A stretch of 64,000 bases of DNA from M3007 sp044347755 (GCA_044347755.1 JBIKUE010000006.1:22808-86807); one strand, 5' to 3'; positions 34,697 to 43,908 are shown, counted from the first letter of the stretch. The notes: generated by a model not told the origin, from the sequence alone. Program-made: numbers and translations.

Positions 34697-35209
34697 TATG
34701 AAAAAGGAGCTGTTAGCTCCAAGTCAGTTGTCATCCGGAGCCAGTACCACAACGTAAAGTTTTTTGCGTCGGGAGGGCTTGATGCCTGGGATCGAGACAG
34801 ATACTTGAACATCTGGGTATGTAATGTTTTTGACGACGATTATCCAGCATATGCACAATTCCCGGGCGGAAGCGCAGCCCGGGATGGCATAATTTGCGAT
34901 TTTGCCTTTTTTGGAACTGATAATGCGACCTACATGGGCCGAGTTGTTACACATGAAGTCGGGCATTGGTTAAATTGTTACCATATTTGGGGCGATGAAA
35001 ATGAATGCTCTGGAACTGATCAGGTTGCTGATACGCCAAACCAATCATGGTCTTCTGAAGGCTGTCCCACTTTCCCACAGTGTAGTTGCAATAATTGCGA
35101 TGATAATGGCCCTGGGAATATGTTCATGAATTATATGGACTACACTGATGGAAGTTGCATGAACCTTTTTACAAAAGGACAGAAAACCCCGTGTTCTGGG
35201 GTGGTCTGA
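34697..35209 (+). pseudogene. M43-type zinc metalloprotease fragment
   Basis: This frame has no start codon and no signal or pro-region. It begins abruptly near FFASGGLDAWDRDRYLNIWV and carries the heart of a cytophagalysin/pappalysin-like M43 peptidase: FPGGSAARDGIICDFAFF, the zinc motif HEVGHWLNCYH (HExxHxxxxxH), Cys-rich CSCNNCDDNGPGNM and the Met-turn MNYMDY. It ends at FTKGQK followed by an out-of-family tail and stop at 35207-35209. Homologues are several hundred residues longer on both sides, so this is the remnant of a deleted gene rather than a working enzyme. Confidence 0.75.
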
Positions 35210-36557
35210 TTAGAACCTCAAATGGCGCAACCTTTAAAAATAATCGAAAGGATGTCGAATTTATGTCCTATAAATTGCCTTTATTTCCAAACAAGAGCAG
35301 ATTTTTGCATACGATCTTTATCGAAACGGGTGAATCTTTTGCCAGAACCTGATTGGCTGCAACAACTTTAAAGAATGTGATACTGAGGGCATCTCAGCAA
35401 ACGGCGACAACAAGCAAATGCAATTTCTAGGGAATGACTTTCAGATGAGCAGCGGTATTGATTTCTTTTTGGGGCAATGGTCCACGCCTCAAATGAACGG
35501 TAGTGTGCGTAGCATTCAAGGCGAATACAACAAGGCAGCTGCCAACTGCTTTACTGACCCTGGCCCACGTGTAGATATCCTTGCCCCATTCAACCAAACC
35601 GCCACTTTTAAATATTATTACCTGGCCGGTGAACCCCCGGCAGGATGCAACTCAGAACCGCTGACCCTTGGGAATTACACTAAACAGTTTGTTACAGATT
35701 TTTTATCTGTCATTGATTGCGATCAATTTGGCGGGCTGCCGCCCGGGTTGACAGATCCCAATTCCGACGATTTGAATACCCGTAGAGCGATACTCCAGCA
35801 ATTGGCCCCCTATATCGCCACGGATGAGAATGCCCTGAACCAGTACTACAAAACGCTACAGGAGAAAGATGCTATACTTCGATACTTACTGGAACAGTCT
35901 CAAGCATCCGGACAATATGCTACGATGGAGGGACTATTGGCAGGAGAACAATCTAAAGCCGCCGACTGGGCCATCTTTGGGATGCGTATGGGAAGAAAAG
36001 ATTATGAGGGTGCGGCCCTGTGGCTCAATCAATTGCCCGTCCAGAGCGACGAGGACCTACAGTTCCGCGATGTGCAGATAATCAACCTCCAGCGATTGCA
36101 AAATCTTGGCACTTTCCAACTTTCCATCAGTCAAGAGGCGTATCTTAATTCTGTGGCCGAAAGTACTTCTCCCGTGCGCGGTTACGCGCAAGCCATACTT
36201 GGATTATTGAAAGATCGGCGTTTTTACCCCGTAGAACTAAACCCGGGTGGTGGATACTCAATACCTGGTTCGCAAGAGATAGCTTTAAAGCCTACCCAAA
36301 CCACGGCTGAATTTCGTGTATTCCCCGTTCCGGCGAACGGCGCGATAACGGTATCATGGCCATCCCTGCCCACTGAATCAATTGCCAGCCTTTTAGTGTA
36401 TGACATGTATGGGCGACAACAGATAAACGAACCAATCGCTCCACCTCAAACCGAGCGAAGACTTGATACAGGAAGTTTGCCTGTTGGAGTTTATCTTTTG
36501 GTTATCTCTGATAGGGGCAAAACTGTCCACCAGACCAAGATCATTATTCAACGTTAG
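35180..36557 (+). pseudogene. C-terminal remnant of a T9SS cargo protein, frameshifted
   Basis: From about 35190 the second frame reads WGGLIRTSNGATFKNNRKDV and YKLPLFPNKSRFLHTIF, a parallel beta-helix style repeat. At about 35340 the reading shifts by one base into NLIGCNNFKECDTEGISANG, which continues without stop to 36557. That last frame (internal ATG at 35418) encodes about 380 residues ending in a T9SS type A sorting domain with FRVFPVPANGAITVSW and LPVGVYLLVISDRGK. The upstream part belongs to the M43 fragment, so two genes seem to have been joined by deletion. The 35418-36557 segment alone lacks a signal peptide and is unlikely to be exported. Confidence 0.7.
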
Positions 36558-36566
36558 CCAATATAG

Positions 36567-36602
36567 AATCGGCAGTATGAGGACTCCCTCATGCTGCCGA
36601 TT
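36567..36602 (+). terminator. hairpin between cargo remnant and cargo copy 1
   Basis: AATCGGCAGTATGAG and CTCATGCTGCCGATT pair (one G.U) around a short loop, followed by GCTTTT. It lies 10 nt past the stop codon at 36557. Confidence 0.65.
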
Positions 36603-36623
36603 GCTTTTCCACTTTTCTCTCCT

Positions 36624-38129
36624 ATGCGAAACCTCATCTCAATATTATTGTGCTGTTACGGTTCATTACCGATCTACACGCAAACAACTTTTTCAAAGGT
36701 CATTTCCAACTATCCCTTAGACCCGGAAAATGCCTGGACAGTTGCAGAGGTTGCAGACGGGTATATTATTGGTTCTGTTGGAGAATGCCTTGGGCAGGAT
36801 GTCATAATTTGTATGGTATTGTCTAAACTGGATAAAAATGGTGACGTAGTTTGGTTCAAACAGTTTGATTTCTACCCAAATGCCAGCAATTCTTTGGTTG
36901 TTCGGGGCGACAAAATCTATATTTGTGGTAGCACCAATCAACCGGATAAGCAATCAGTTTTGTATTGCTTGGACATGGACGGCAATATCATTTGGAATAG
37001 AGCCTATGGAAAGCCAGATAAGTTTGATGCCAGTGCATCAATGGCCTTTACTACTGACGACCATATTGTAATATGTGGCACCCGTTATCCTGATGCGCCA
37101 GGGCAACCCCTGCGGATTGTCTATTTGGTCAAAACTGACCTTGACGGCAACCTCATTGACGAACACACCTACGATTTCCAAAACCGCCAAAGTTTGGGCT
37201 GGTCCATCATAGAAACTACCGACCAACAAACAGTGTTCTCTTATGAGGCCTGTCCTGTGTCGTGCTTTACAGATTTTAGCGGAGGAGTCGCCAGCGTAGA
37301 CACATCCGGCAACCTCATCTGGAATTTGGCATTCCCGTTTTCTTTTCAGCCAGATCTGTCATCAGTTATTCAGTCAGATATGAATACCCTGGTAGCTAAT
37401 TGGCATACCAAGACAATGCTGCCCAACCATGATTGGACCCCTCCAGCCCTTTTTTACATAGACATGGCCGGTCAAATAAAGGACTCCCTTGTTTTTGAAA
37501 ATCAAAGTCTCAAAGCGATAAAAGACCTGGAACCCATTTGGGATAAAGGTTTGGTGGGCTGCGGCAACAATTTCATTGATTTAATTACCAATCCCAACCC
37601 GGATCCTGCAGGTTGGGTTTTCAGGGTAGATGAAAACAAGGAATTGCTTTGGGAGAGGTCTTACGTAGACACTACTTTTCAGGGCAAACCATTTACATTA
37701 CAATCCATCATGCATACTACCGATGGGGGCTACATTGCAGTTGGCTCCATCGACAACAATATGACGGGTGTATATGAATCTCACAACTGGATTCTTAAAT
37801 TAGACTCCTTGGGATGCTTACAACCTAATTGTGGCGAAACTAATTATATCACAGACACCAAGGAAGTCACTTTCTTAAAAGGAAAGGATATTCTTGTTTA
37901 TCCCAATCCGGCAAATAGTTATGTAAATATCCAACTACCAACGAATTACCCATTAAATAATTTGTCTGCTTTTTTGGTGTCAAATAGCGGGATAACTATT
38001 AAAAAGGTTAACCTGAGTTCAACGGAGACACGTATGGAGGTATCTGAAGTTATAACAGGAGTATACTATTTGATGATCGTACATGAAAACGAGATAATAA
38101 CCAGTAAGCGATTCCTAATTGGAAGATAA
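36624..38129 (+). CDS. T9SS-sorted secreted protein, duplicate copy 1
   Basis: 501 residues from the ATG at 36624 (MRNLISILLCCYGSLPIYTQ), a signal peptide; the frame upstream to 36591 runs into the hairpin and is rejected. The body has propeller-like blades of the form VVWFKQFDFYPNASNSLV and GNIIWNRAYGKPDKFDAS, each with an ICG or VCGT strand, as in delta-60 or PQQ-like repeat proteins. The C-terminus is a T9SS type A sorting domain with ILVYPNPANSYVNIQLP and ITGVYYLMIVHENE. It is an exported surface protein with no visible enzyme motif. A second copy lies exactly 1700 bp downstream. Confidence 0.85.
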   Translation: MRNLISILLCCYGSLPIYTQTTFSKVISNYPLDPENAWTVAEVADGYIIGSVGECLGQDVIICMVLSKLDKNGDVVWFKQFDFYPNASNSLVVRGDKIYICGSTNQPDKQSVLYCLDMDGNIIWNRAYGKPDKFDASASMAFTTDDHIVICGTRYPDAPGQPLRIVYLVKTDLDGNLIDEHTYDFQNRQSLGWSIIETTDQQTVFSYEACPVSCFTDFSGGVASVDTSGNLIWNLAFPFSFQPDLSSVIQSDMNTLVANWHTKTMLPNHDWTPPALFYIDMAGQIKDSLVFENQSLKAIKDLEPIWDKGLVGCGNNFIDLITNPNPDPAGWVFRVDENKELLWERSYVDTTFQGKPFTLQSIMHTTDGGYIAVGSIDNNMTGVYESHNWILKLDSLGCLQPNCGETNYITDTKEVTFLKGKDILVYPNPANSYVNIQLPTNYPLNNLSAFLVSNSGITIKKVNLSSTETRMEVSEVITGVYYLMIVHENEIITSKRFLIGR

Positions 38130-38257
38130 AAGCCGTCTACCATTAAACCGGTTAAAAGAATCAAAATGACCTGTTTCATGTCTAAATCAGCCGTATTCAA
38201 TGTCTTAATCCCCCCCACACTGTCACTAATCACCAAAAGTGTATCATCCGTTAACCA

Positions 38258-38307
38258 AAAGAGAAGCGGTAGCTTGAGCCCCCCCCCTCATGCTGCCGCT
38301 TCTCTTT
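38258..38307 (+). terminator. hairpin between the two cargo copies
   Basis: AAAGAGAAGCGGTAGCTTGAG (38258-38278) pairs with 38287-38307 with two mismatches; a run of nine C (38279-38287) forms the loop. It is followed by CTTATTTTTC, consistent with termination of copy 1. Confidence 0.6.
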
Positions 38308-38323
38308 CTTATTTTTCAATCCT

Positions 38324-39829
38324 ATGCGATACCTCATTCTCTTATTGGCGTGCTGTTGCAGTTCTTTACCGATTTGTACGCAAACAACTTTTTCAAAGGT
38401 CATTTCCAACTATCCCTTAGACCCGGAAAATGCCTGGACAGTTGCAGAGGTTGCAGACGGGTATATTATCGGCTCTTGGGGAGAATGCCTTGGGCAGGAT
38501 GTCATAATTTGTATGGTATTGTCTAAACTGGATAAAAATGGTGACGTAGTTTGGTTCAAACAGTTTGATTTCTACCCAAATGCCAGCAATTCTTTGGTTG
38601 TTCGGGGCGACAAAATCTATATTTGTGGTAGCACCAATCAACCGGATAAGCAATCAGTTTTGTATTGCTTGGACATGGACGGCAATATCATTTGGAATAG
38701 AGCCTATGGAAAGCCAGATAAGTTTGATGCCAGTGCATCAATGGCCTTTACTACTGACGACCATATTGTAATATGTGGCACCCGTTATCCTGATGCGCCA
38801 GGGCAACCCCTGCGGATTGTCTATTTGGTCAAAACTGACCTTGACGGCAACCTCATTGACGAACACACCTACGATTTCCAAAACCGACAAAGTCTGGGGT
38901 GGTCCATCATAGAAACCACCGACCGTCAAACGATATTCTCTTATGATGCATGTCCGGTGTCGTGCTTTACAGATTTTACCGGAGGGGTAGCCAGCGTTGA
39001 TACATCCGGCAACCTTATCTGGAATTTGGCTTTCCCCCTTTCCTTTCAACCAGATCAGCCCGTTGTTGTCCAGACAGACCTTAATACCTTGGTAGCCAAC
39101 TGGCACACGAAGACATTATTGCCCAACCATGACTGGACTCCCCCAGCCCTATTTTACATTGACATGGCTGGTAAAATCCAAGATTCCATTGTTTTTGAAA
39201 ATCAAAGCCTCAAAGCAATAGAAGACCTGGAACCCATCTGGCAAAAGGGTTTGGCAGGCTGTGGAAGCAATTTCGTCGATCTCATTACGGACCCCAACCC
39301 AGACCCTGCGGGTTGGGTTTTCAGGGTAGATGAAAACAAAGAAGTCCTTTGGGAGAAGTCTTATGTAGATACCACTTTTCAGGGAGAAGCATTTAAATTG
39401 CAGTCTATTATACATACCAGCGACGGCGGCTATTTAGCCGTTGGTACGAACATCAATAACATGACAGGGGTGTTTGAATCACACAACTGGATCCTGAAAT
39501 TGGACTCCTTGGGATGCTTACAACCTAATTGTAGTGAAACAAATTACATCACAGATACCAAGGAAATCGCTTTTTTAAAAGGAAAAGATATTCTTGTTTA
39601 TCCCAATCCGGCAAATAGTTATGTTAACATCCAACTGCCAACGAATTACCCATTAAGTAATTTGTCTGCGTTTTTGGTGTCAAATAGCGGGATAACTATT
39701 AAAAAGGTTAACCTGAGTTCAACGGAGACACGTATGGAGGTATCTGAAGTTATAACAGGAGTATACTATTTGATGATCGTACATGAAAACGAGATAATAA
39801 CCAGTAAGCGATTCCTAGTTGGAAGATAA
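38324..39829 (+). CDS. T9SS-sorted secreted protein, duplicate copy 2
   Basis: 501 residues, same length and layout as copy 1: signal peptide MRYLILLLACCCSSLPICTQ, propeller-like repeats, and a C-terminal T9SS type A sorting domain. Differences from copy 1 cluster in the signal peptide and in the region of residues about 190-425; the first part of the mature protein and the sorting domain are nearly identical. Both copies have intact frames, so both are probably expressed. It is followed by the conserved 3' untranslated stretch and then by the promoter of the ribosomal protein cluster. Confidence 0.85.
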   Translation: MRYLILLLACCCSSLPICTQTTFSKVISNYPLDPENAWTVAEVADGYIIGSWGECLGQDVIICMVLSKLDKNGDVVWFKQFDFYPNASNSLVVRGDKIYICGSTNQPDKQSVLYCLDMDGNIIWNRAYGKPDKFDASASMAFTTDDHIVICGTRYPDAPGQPLRIVYLVKTDLDGNLIDEHTYDFQNRQSLGWSIIETTDRQTIFSYDACPVSCFTDFTGGVASVDTSGNLIWNLAFPLSFQPDQPVVVQTDLNTLVANWHTKTLLPNHDWTPPALFYIDMAGKIQDSIVFENQSLKAIEDLEPIWQKGLAGCGSNFVDLITDPNPDPAGWVFRVDENKEVLWEKSYVDTTFQGEAFKLQSIIHTSDGGYLAVGTNINNMTGVFESHNWILKLDSLGCLQPNCSETNYITDTKEIAFLKGKDILVYPNPANSYVNIQLPTNYPLSNLSAFLVSNSGITIKKVNLSSTETRMEVSEVITGVYYLMIVHENEIITSKRFLVGR

Positions 39830-39949
39830 AAGCCGTCTACCATTAAACCGGTTAAAAGAATCAAAATGACCTGTTTCATGCCTAAATCAGCCGTATTCAA
39901 TGTCTTAATCCCCCCCACACAAACTTTTTTCCATTTTTTTTCAAACCTA

Positions 39950-39982
39950 TTTGGAAAATTAGTCCAAGTGTTTCTACCTTTG
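39950..39982 (+). promoter_or_regulatory. promoter of the S10 ribosomal protein operon
   Basis: TTTG (39950-39953), 21-nt spacer, TACCTTTG (39975-39982), a full consensus match. A leader of about 90 nt precedes rpsJ. Confidence 0.75.
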
Positions 39983-40073
39983 CGTCCGCTTTCGGAAAGA
40001 GGTGAACAAAATTAAGTTTTGTTTAGGCTCATTCAAAAGCACGAAATTGAAATTTTAAAGTACTTACGAGGTA

Positions 40074-40382
40074 ATGAATCAGAAAATTCGCATTAAACTC
40101 CGGTCTTACGATTACAACTTGGTAGATAAGTCTACTGAGAAGATCGTAAAAACTGTGCGTGCGAGTGGAGCCGTTGTAACTGGCCCGATTCCGCTGCCCA
40201 CTGAGAAAGAAGTGTTCACAGTCCTGCGTTCTCCGCACGTGAACAAGAAAGCTCGGGAGCAGTTCCAGTTGCGCACCCACAAGCGCTTGATTGAAATCTA
40301 CACACCGACCCAAAAGACGGTGGACGCTCTCTCCAAGTTGGAACTGCCGAGCGGCGTTGACATTCAAGTCAAGCTCACCTAA
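40074..40382 (+). CDS. rpsJ: 30S ribosomal protein S10
   Basis: 102 residues, starting MNQKIRIKLRSYDYNLVDKS. It has the S10 motif RSPHVNKKAREQFQLRTHKR. S10 lies in the 30S head and also acts in NusB antitermination. It is the first gene of the S10-spc-alpha cluster; fusA and tuf, often placed upstream in other phyla, are absent. A long 182-nt gap follows. Confidence 0.97.
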   Translation: MNQKIRIKLRSYDYNLVDKSTEKIVKTVRASGAVVTGPIPLPTEKEVFTVLRSPHVNKKAREQFQLRTHKRLIEIYTPTQKTVDALSKLELPSGVDIQVKLT

Positions 40383-40463
40383 CGCATTATCTGATTCTAA
40401 TTGTTTGTGGTTTCCGGTAGTGGTCAAAGTGTTCCGGTTTTTCCGAATAACTGCCACTTCCGT

Positions 40464-40492
40464 AAGCGGTTCCGCAAAACGGAAAATCGCTT
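40464..40492 (+). promoter_or_regulatory. candidate mRNA hairpin in the rpsJ-rplC gap
   Basis: AAGCG-g-TTCCG pairs with CGGAA-aat-CGCTT around CAAAA. It lies in the unusually long gap before rplC and could be an autogenous control element or processing site. Only the fold is seen; function is a guess. Confidence 0.3.
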
Positions 40493-40564
40493 TTCGTGTA
40501 TCTGCACGACCGGGCTCCACGCCAACTTAACATAAGTCGTTCAACACATAAAATTCTGACGAAC

Positions 40565-41188
40565 GTGAACGGTCTGATTGGCAAAAAACTAGGTATGACC
40601 AGCGTCTACGACACCAACGGTAAAAACGTTGCAGTGACGATCATTGAGGCTGGCCCTTGCACCGTAACTCAGGTGCGTACCGAAGACAAGGACGGCTACA
40701 AAGCCCTCCAGCTGGCTTACGGCGATCGTAAAGCCAAAAACACTCCTAAGCCCCTTATGGGCCATTTCAAAGCCGCTGGCCTTGAAGAGCCACTCCACAA
40801 AGTGCTCGAATTCCGCGATATGAACGTAGCCAAAAACCTCGGCGAAGAGGTTACGGTAACGGATGTATTCGTTGAAGGCGACAAAGTAAGTGTGGTTGGC
40901 ACCTCTAAGGGTAAAGGCTTCCAGGGCGTAGTTAAACGTCACGGCTTCGGCGGTGTCATGCAACAAACGCACGGTCAGCATAACCGCCTTCGCGCTCCGG
41001 GTTCATTGGGTAACTCCTCTACCGGCGCTAAAGTAATGAAGGGTATGCGCATGGGTGGTCACATGGGTGTGGATCGGGTTAAAGTTCGCCGCCTTCAGGT
41101 GGTGAAGATTTTCCCGGATCAAAACCTCATCCTGGTAAAAGGCGCTGTTCCTGGTCACAAGGGAGCATACGTAATCATTGAAAAATAA
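40565..41188 (+). CDS. rplC: 50S ribosomal protein L3
   Basis: 207 residues beginning VNGLIGKKLGMTSVYD from a GTG start at 40565. The open frame extends upstream to 40496, but L3 proteins begin at this GLIGKKLGM motif, and no ATG lies close. The GFGGVMQQTHGQHNRLRAPG loop, which reaches the peptidyl transferase centre, is present. It is followed by rplD after 26 nt. Confidence 0.95.
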   Translation: MNGLIGKKLGMTSVYDTNGKNVAVTIIEAGPCTVTQVRTEDKDGYKALQLAYGDRKAKNTPKPLMGHFKAAGLEEPLHKVLEFRDMNVAKNLGEEVTVTDVFVEGDKVSVVGTSKGKGFQGVVKRHGFGGVMQQTHGQHNRLRAPGSLGNSSTGAKVMKGMRMGGHMGVDRVKVRRLQVVKIFPDQNLILVKGAVPGHKGAYVIIEK

Positions 41189-41214
41189 CTCTTGACCTTT
41201 AATTTCTTGAGGAA

Positions 41215-41841
41215 ATGAAAGTTTCGGTCTATAACATTAAAGGCGAAGACACCGGCCGCAAAGTTGAACTGCCGGCAGAGATCTTCGGAATCGAGCCACA
41301 CCAGCACAGTGTATGGCTTGACGTGAAGCGCTATCTCGCAGCTCAACGCCAAGGTACTCATAAATCCAAGGAGCGCAGTGAAATGAGCGGCTCTACTCGT
41401 AAACTGCACAAGCAAAAAGGCACGGGCGGTTCACGTAAAGGCGACATTAACAACCCGCTCTACCGTGGTGGTGGCCGTGTATTCGGTCCGCGCCCACGTA
41501 ACTACGACATAGATGTCAATGCAAAAGTTAAGCGCCTCGCCCGTCGTAGCGCACTCTCTGCAAAAGCCGCTGAAGGCGTGATCTATGTAGTAGAAGACTT
41601 CTCTTTCGAAGCGCCAAAAACATCTGCTTTTGTAGATTTCCTGCGCTGCCTGAAGGTAGACAGCAAAAAGCCGCTTACCGTTCTGCCAGCTTATGATCAG
41701 ATCCTGTACAAATCTTGTCGCAATATCGACCGCGCAGCTATCGCTCCGGCCAGCGACTTGAGCACGTACCAGATCCTCAACGCAGGCGCCCTGGTGATCG
41801 CTGAAAGCGCTATCGTAAAGATCAAAGAAAACTGCGAATAA
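41215..41841 (+). CDS. rplD: 50S ribosomal protein L4
   Basis: 208 residues, normal length. The tunnel-lining extended loop is visible as GSTRKLHKQKGTGGSRKGD and RGGGRVFGPRPRNYD. In enterobacteria L4 also represses its own operon; whether that holds here cannot be seen. Next gene rplW after 65 nt. Confidence 0.96.
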   Translation: MKVSVYNIKGEDTGRKVELPAEIFGIEPHQHSVWLDVKRYLAAQRQGTHKSKERSEMSGSTRKLHKQKGTGGSRKGDINNPLYRGGGRVFGPRPRNYDIDVNAKVKRLARRSALSAKAAEGVIYVVEDFSFEAPKTSAFVDFLRCLKVDSKKPLTVLPAYDQILYKSCRNIDRAAIAPASDLSTYQILNAGALVIAESAIVKIKENCE

Positions 41842-41906
41842 AATACGTTGAACCTTGGCTATGATCCTGCATCAAAGCCAACCGCCAACAGTCAATTGTA
41901 CAAAAA

Positions 41907-42212
41907 ATGGCTAAGCAAATTTTGATCAAGCCCGTTATCACGGAAAAATCTACCAAACTCGCCGACAAGCGTGATACGTATGCTTTCGTGGTAAATAAGG
42001 ACGCCAATAAACTGGAGATCGGCGCTGCGGTTGAAAAAATGTTCAACGTAAGCGTAAAAGGAGTGAACACGGCTGTAATGCCGGGCAAACCCAAAGCACG
42101 CAGCAGCAAAACAGCCATCGTCCGCGGTTCCAAAAGCAGCTATAAAAAAGCTTATGTAACCCTGGCGCCAGGCGAAAGAATCGATTTCTTCGGAGACGAA
42201 CAATCATTGTAA
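41907..42212 (+). CDS. rplW: 50S ribosomal protein L23
   Basis: 101 residues, with ILIKPVITEKSTKLADKRDT at the N-terminus and VNTAVMPGKPKARSS in the extended loop. L23 sits at the tunnel exit, where trigger factor and SRP dock. 53 nt before rplB. Confidence 0.96.
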   Translation: MAKQILIKPVITEKSTKLADKRDTYAFVVNKDANKLEIGAAVEKMFNVSVKGVNTAVMPGKPKARSSKTAIVRGSKSSYKKAYVTLAPGERIDFFGDEQSL

Positions 42213-42265
42213 AACGAGCAACAGGATCTAATCCTATCACTCAAATATCATCACTGACATAAAAA

Positions 42266-43090
42266 ATGGCAGTTAAGAAATTCAATCCGCTTACGCCTGG
42301 CCAACGCTTCCGCGTAGCGGTTTCCAGAGATGAATTGACAAAGGGCGCTAAACCCGAAAAGTCCTTGCTGACATCGTTCGGCACAACGGGTGGTCGCAAT
42401 TCGGATGGTCGTCGTACCATGCGGTATCGTGGCGGTGGTCACAAACGTCGCTACCGTTTCATTGATTTCAAGCGCGACAAACAAGGTCAGGCTACGGTAA
42501 ATTCTATTCAATACGATCCTTACCGCAGCGCCTACATCGCACTCATTACTTATACTGATGGCGAAAAGGCATACATCCTGGCTCCAAAAGGTATGGAAGT
42601 TGGGCAAGTGATAGTATCCGGTCGCGGAGCTGCTCCGGAAAACGGAAACTGTCTCTACCTCGCTGAAGTGCCACTCGGTGCTATCCTGCACAACATCGAA
42701 TTGCAACCCGGTCAGGGCGGCAAACTCGTACGCAGTGCCGGTGTTAGCGCAGTGATGATGGGTCGCGAAGATCGTTATGCGGTATTGCGCATGCCCTCCG
42801 GTGAAGTTCGTCGTATCCTGCTTACTTGCCGTGCAACCATCGGTACTGTAGGTAACGCCGACCATAACCTGGAAGTCATGGGTAAAGCAGGTCGTAACCG
42901 TTGGAAAGGCCGTCGCCCACGTGTTCGTCCAGTAGTGATGAACCCGGTAGATCACCCGATGGGTGGTGGCGAAGGTCGCGCTTCCGGTGGTCACCCACGT
43001 ACCCGTAAAGGCTTCAAGTCTAAAGGCGCTAAAACGCGTAGCAAGACTAAAGCTTCTAACGCGCTCATCATTAGCCGCAAATCGAAATAA
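42266..43090 (+). CDS. rplB: 50S ribosomal protein L2
   Basis: 274 residues, normal length. The C-terminal motif VMNPVDHPMGGGEGR contains the conserved histidine near the peptidyl transferase centre; the basic tail TRKGFKSKGAKTRSKTK is typical. L2 is needed for subunit joining and peptidyl transfer. 55 nt before rpsS. Confidence 0.97.
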   Translation: MAVKKFNPLTPGQRFRVAVSRDELTKGAKPEKSLLTSFGTTGGRNSDGRRTMRYRGGGHKRRYRFIDFKRDKQGQATVNSIQYDPYRSAYIALITYTDGEKAYILAPKGMEVGQVIVSGRGAAPENGNCLYLAEVPLGAILHNIELQPGQGGKLVRSAGVSAVMMGREDRYAVLRMPSGEVRRILLTCRATIGTVGNADHNLEVMGKAGRNRWKGRRPRVRPVVMNPVDHPMGGGEGRASGGHPRTRKGFKSKGAKTRSKTKASNALIISRKSK

Positions 43091-43145
43091 TATTCGGAAC
43101 GGCTAATAACTCAACCATAAACATCAACGCATCAAACATAATTGT

Positions 43146-43412
43146 ATGCCGCGTTCACTTAAGAAAGGACCTTATATCCACCACTCGCTGTTGGCTAAGG
43201 TCGAAAAAGCAAAGCAGAGCAACCGCAAACAGGTAATCAAAACCTGGAGCCGCTCTTCGATGATTATCCCTGATATGGTGGGCGAAACCATCGCAGTGCA
43301 TAACGGCAAAACCTTCGTTCCGGTATTCGTTACCGAAAACATGGTTGGTCATAAACTCGGAGAATTCTCTCCTACGCGTAACTTCCGTGGTCACGGAGGC
43401 AACAGAAAATAA
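43146..43412 (+). CDS. rpsS: 30S ribosomal protein S19
   Basis: 88 residues starting PRSLKKGPYIHHSLLAKV after the initiator. Contains TWSRSSMIIPDMVGETIAVH and the C-terminal GEFSPTRNFRGHGG, all S19 hallmarks. It lies in the 30S head. Confidence 0.97.
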   Translation: MPRSLKKGPYIHHSLLAKVEKAKQSNRKQVIKTWSRSSMIIPDMVGETIAVHNGKTFVPVFVTENMVGHKLGEFSPTRNFRGHGGNRK

Positions 43413-43430
43413 ACTTTGACTTTAGATATA

Positions 43431-43494
43431 GGACTCCGGACATTAGACCTTAATTGTCCAACGTCCAACAGTCCAACAGTCCAACGTCTTTAAC
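43431..43494. repeat. GTCCAACA short-word array in the S19-L22 spacer
   Basis: TGTCCAAC / GTCCAACA words repeat about five times at 43456-43488, preceded by the partly inverted GGACATTAGACC. The array sits directly before the rplV ATG and would otherwise be read as extra N-terminal residues. Confidence 0.7.
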
Positions 43495-43495
43495 A

Positions 43496-43861
43496 ATGGA
43501 AGCAGTAGCAAAACTGAGAAACGTCCCAATGTCACCACGCAAAATGCGTTTGGTAGTGGACAATATTCGCGGCAAAAAGGTGGTGGATGCCCTGGGCATT
43601 CTGCGCTACACCAACAAAGAAGCAGCCATTTGGCTGGAGAAACTGGTGCTGTCTGCCGTAAGCAACTGGGAGCAGAAAACTGATCAGGTAGGCGGAGCCG
43701 ACGAGTTTGATCTGGTGATCAAAACCGCGTTCGTAGATCCGGGTTCCATCATCTATCGCTTCCTTCCGGCGCCACAAGGCCGCGCATACCGCGTTCGTAA
43801 GCGTCGCAACCACGTAACCATCGTAGTTGAAAATCGCGTAGCCCTCGAAGGAGAAGCATAA
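43496..43861 (+). CDS. rplV: 50S ribosomal protein L22
   Basis: 121 residues from the ATG at 43496 (MEAVAKLRNVPMSPRKMRLV). The frame opens earlier, at 43454, but that part is only translated repeat. The SPRKMRLVVDNIRGKKV motif and the tunnel beta-hairpin RFLPAPQGRAYRVRKRRNH are present. Confidence 0.95.
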   Translation: MEAVAKLRNVPMSPRKMRLVVDNIRGKKVVDALGILRYTNKEAAIWLEKLVLSAVSNWEQKTDQVGGADEFDLVIKTAFVDPGSIIYRFLPAPQGRAYRVRKRRNHVTIVVENRVALEGEA

Positions 43862-43908
43862 GCGACTGAAAATCAATTATTTGTACCATCTCTCATTCAG
43901 ACAAGATA

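Larger units (their letters stand above)
36624..39921 (+). repeat. 1700-bp tandem gene duplication
   Basis: Copy 1 (about 36614-38219) and copy 2 (about 38314-39921) align without indels at an offset of exactly 1700 bp across the coding region. The stretch 36781-37186 is identical to 38481-38886 (406 bp by eye), and the 3' end including about 90 bp of untranslated sequence is almost identical, while the middle (about 37187-37880) is clearly diverged. Confidence 0.9.

Noticed and set aside
35418..36557. intact 379-residue secreted protein
   Set aside because: The ATG is internal to a longer decayed frame and there is no signal peptide.
38140..38156. TAAACCGGTTAAA as a third TetR operator
   Set aside because: It lacks the 4-bp centre and is part of the duplicated 3' untranslated stretch with no promoter.
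42251..42994. 247-codon minus-strand frame opposite rplB
   Set aside because: Antisense shadow caused by the biased codon use of rplB.
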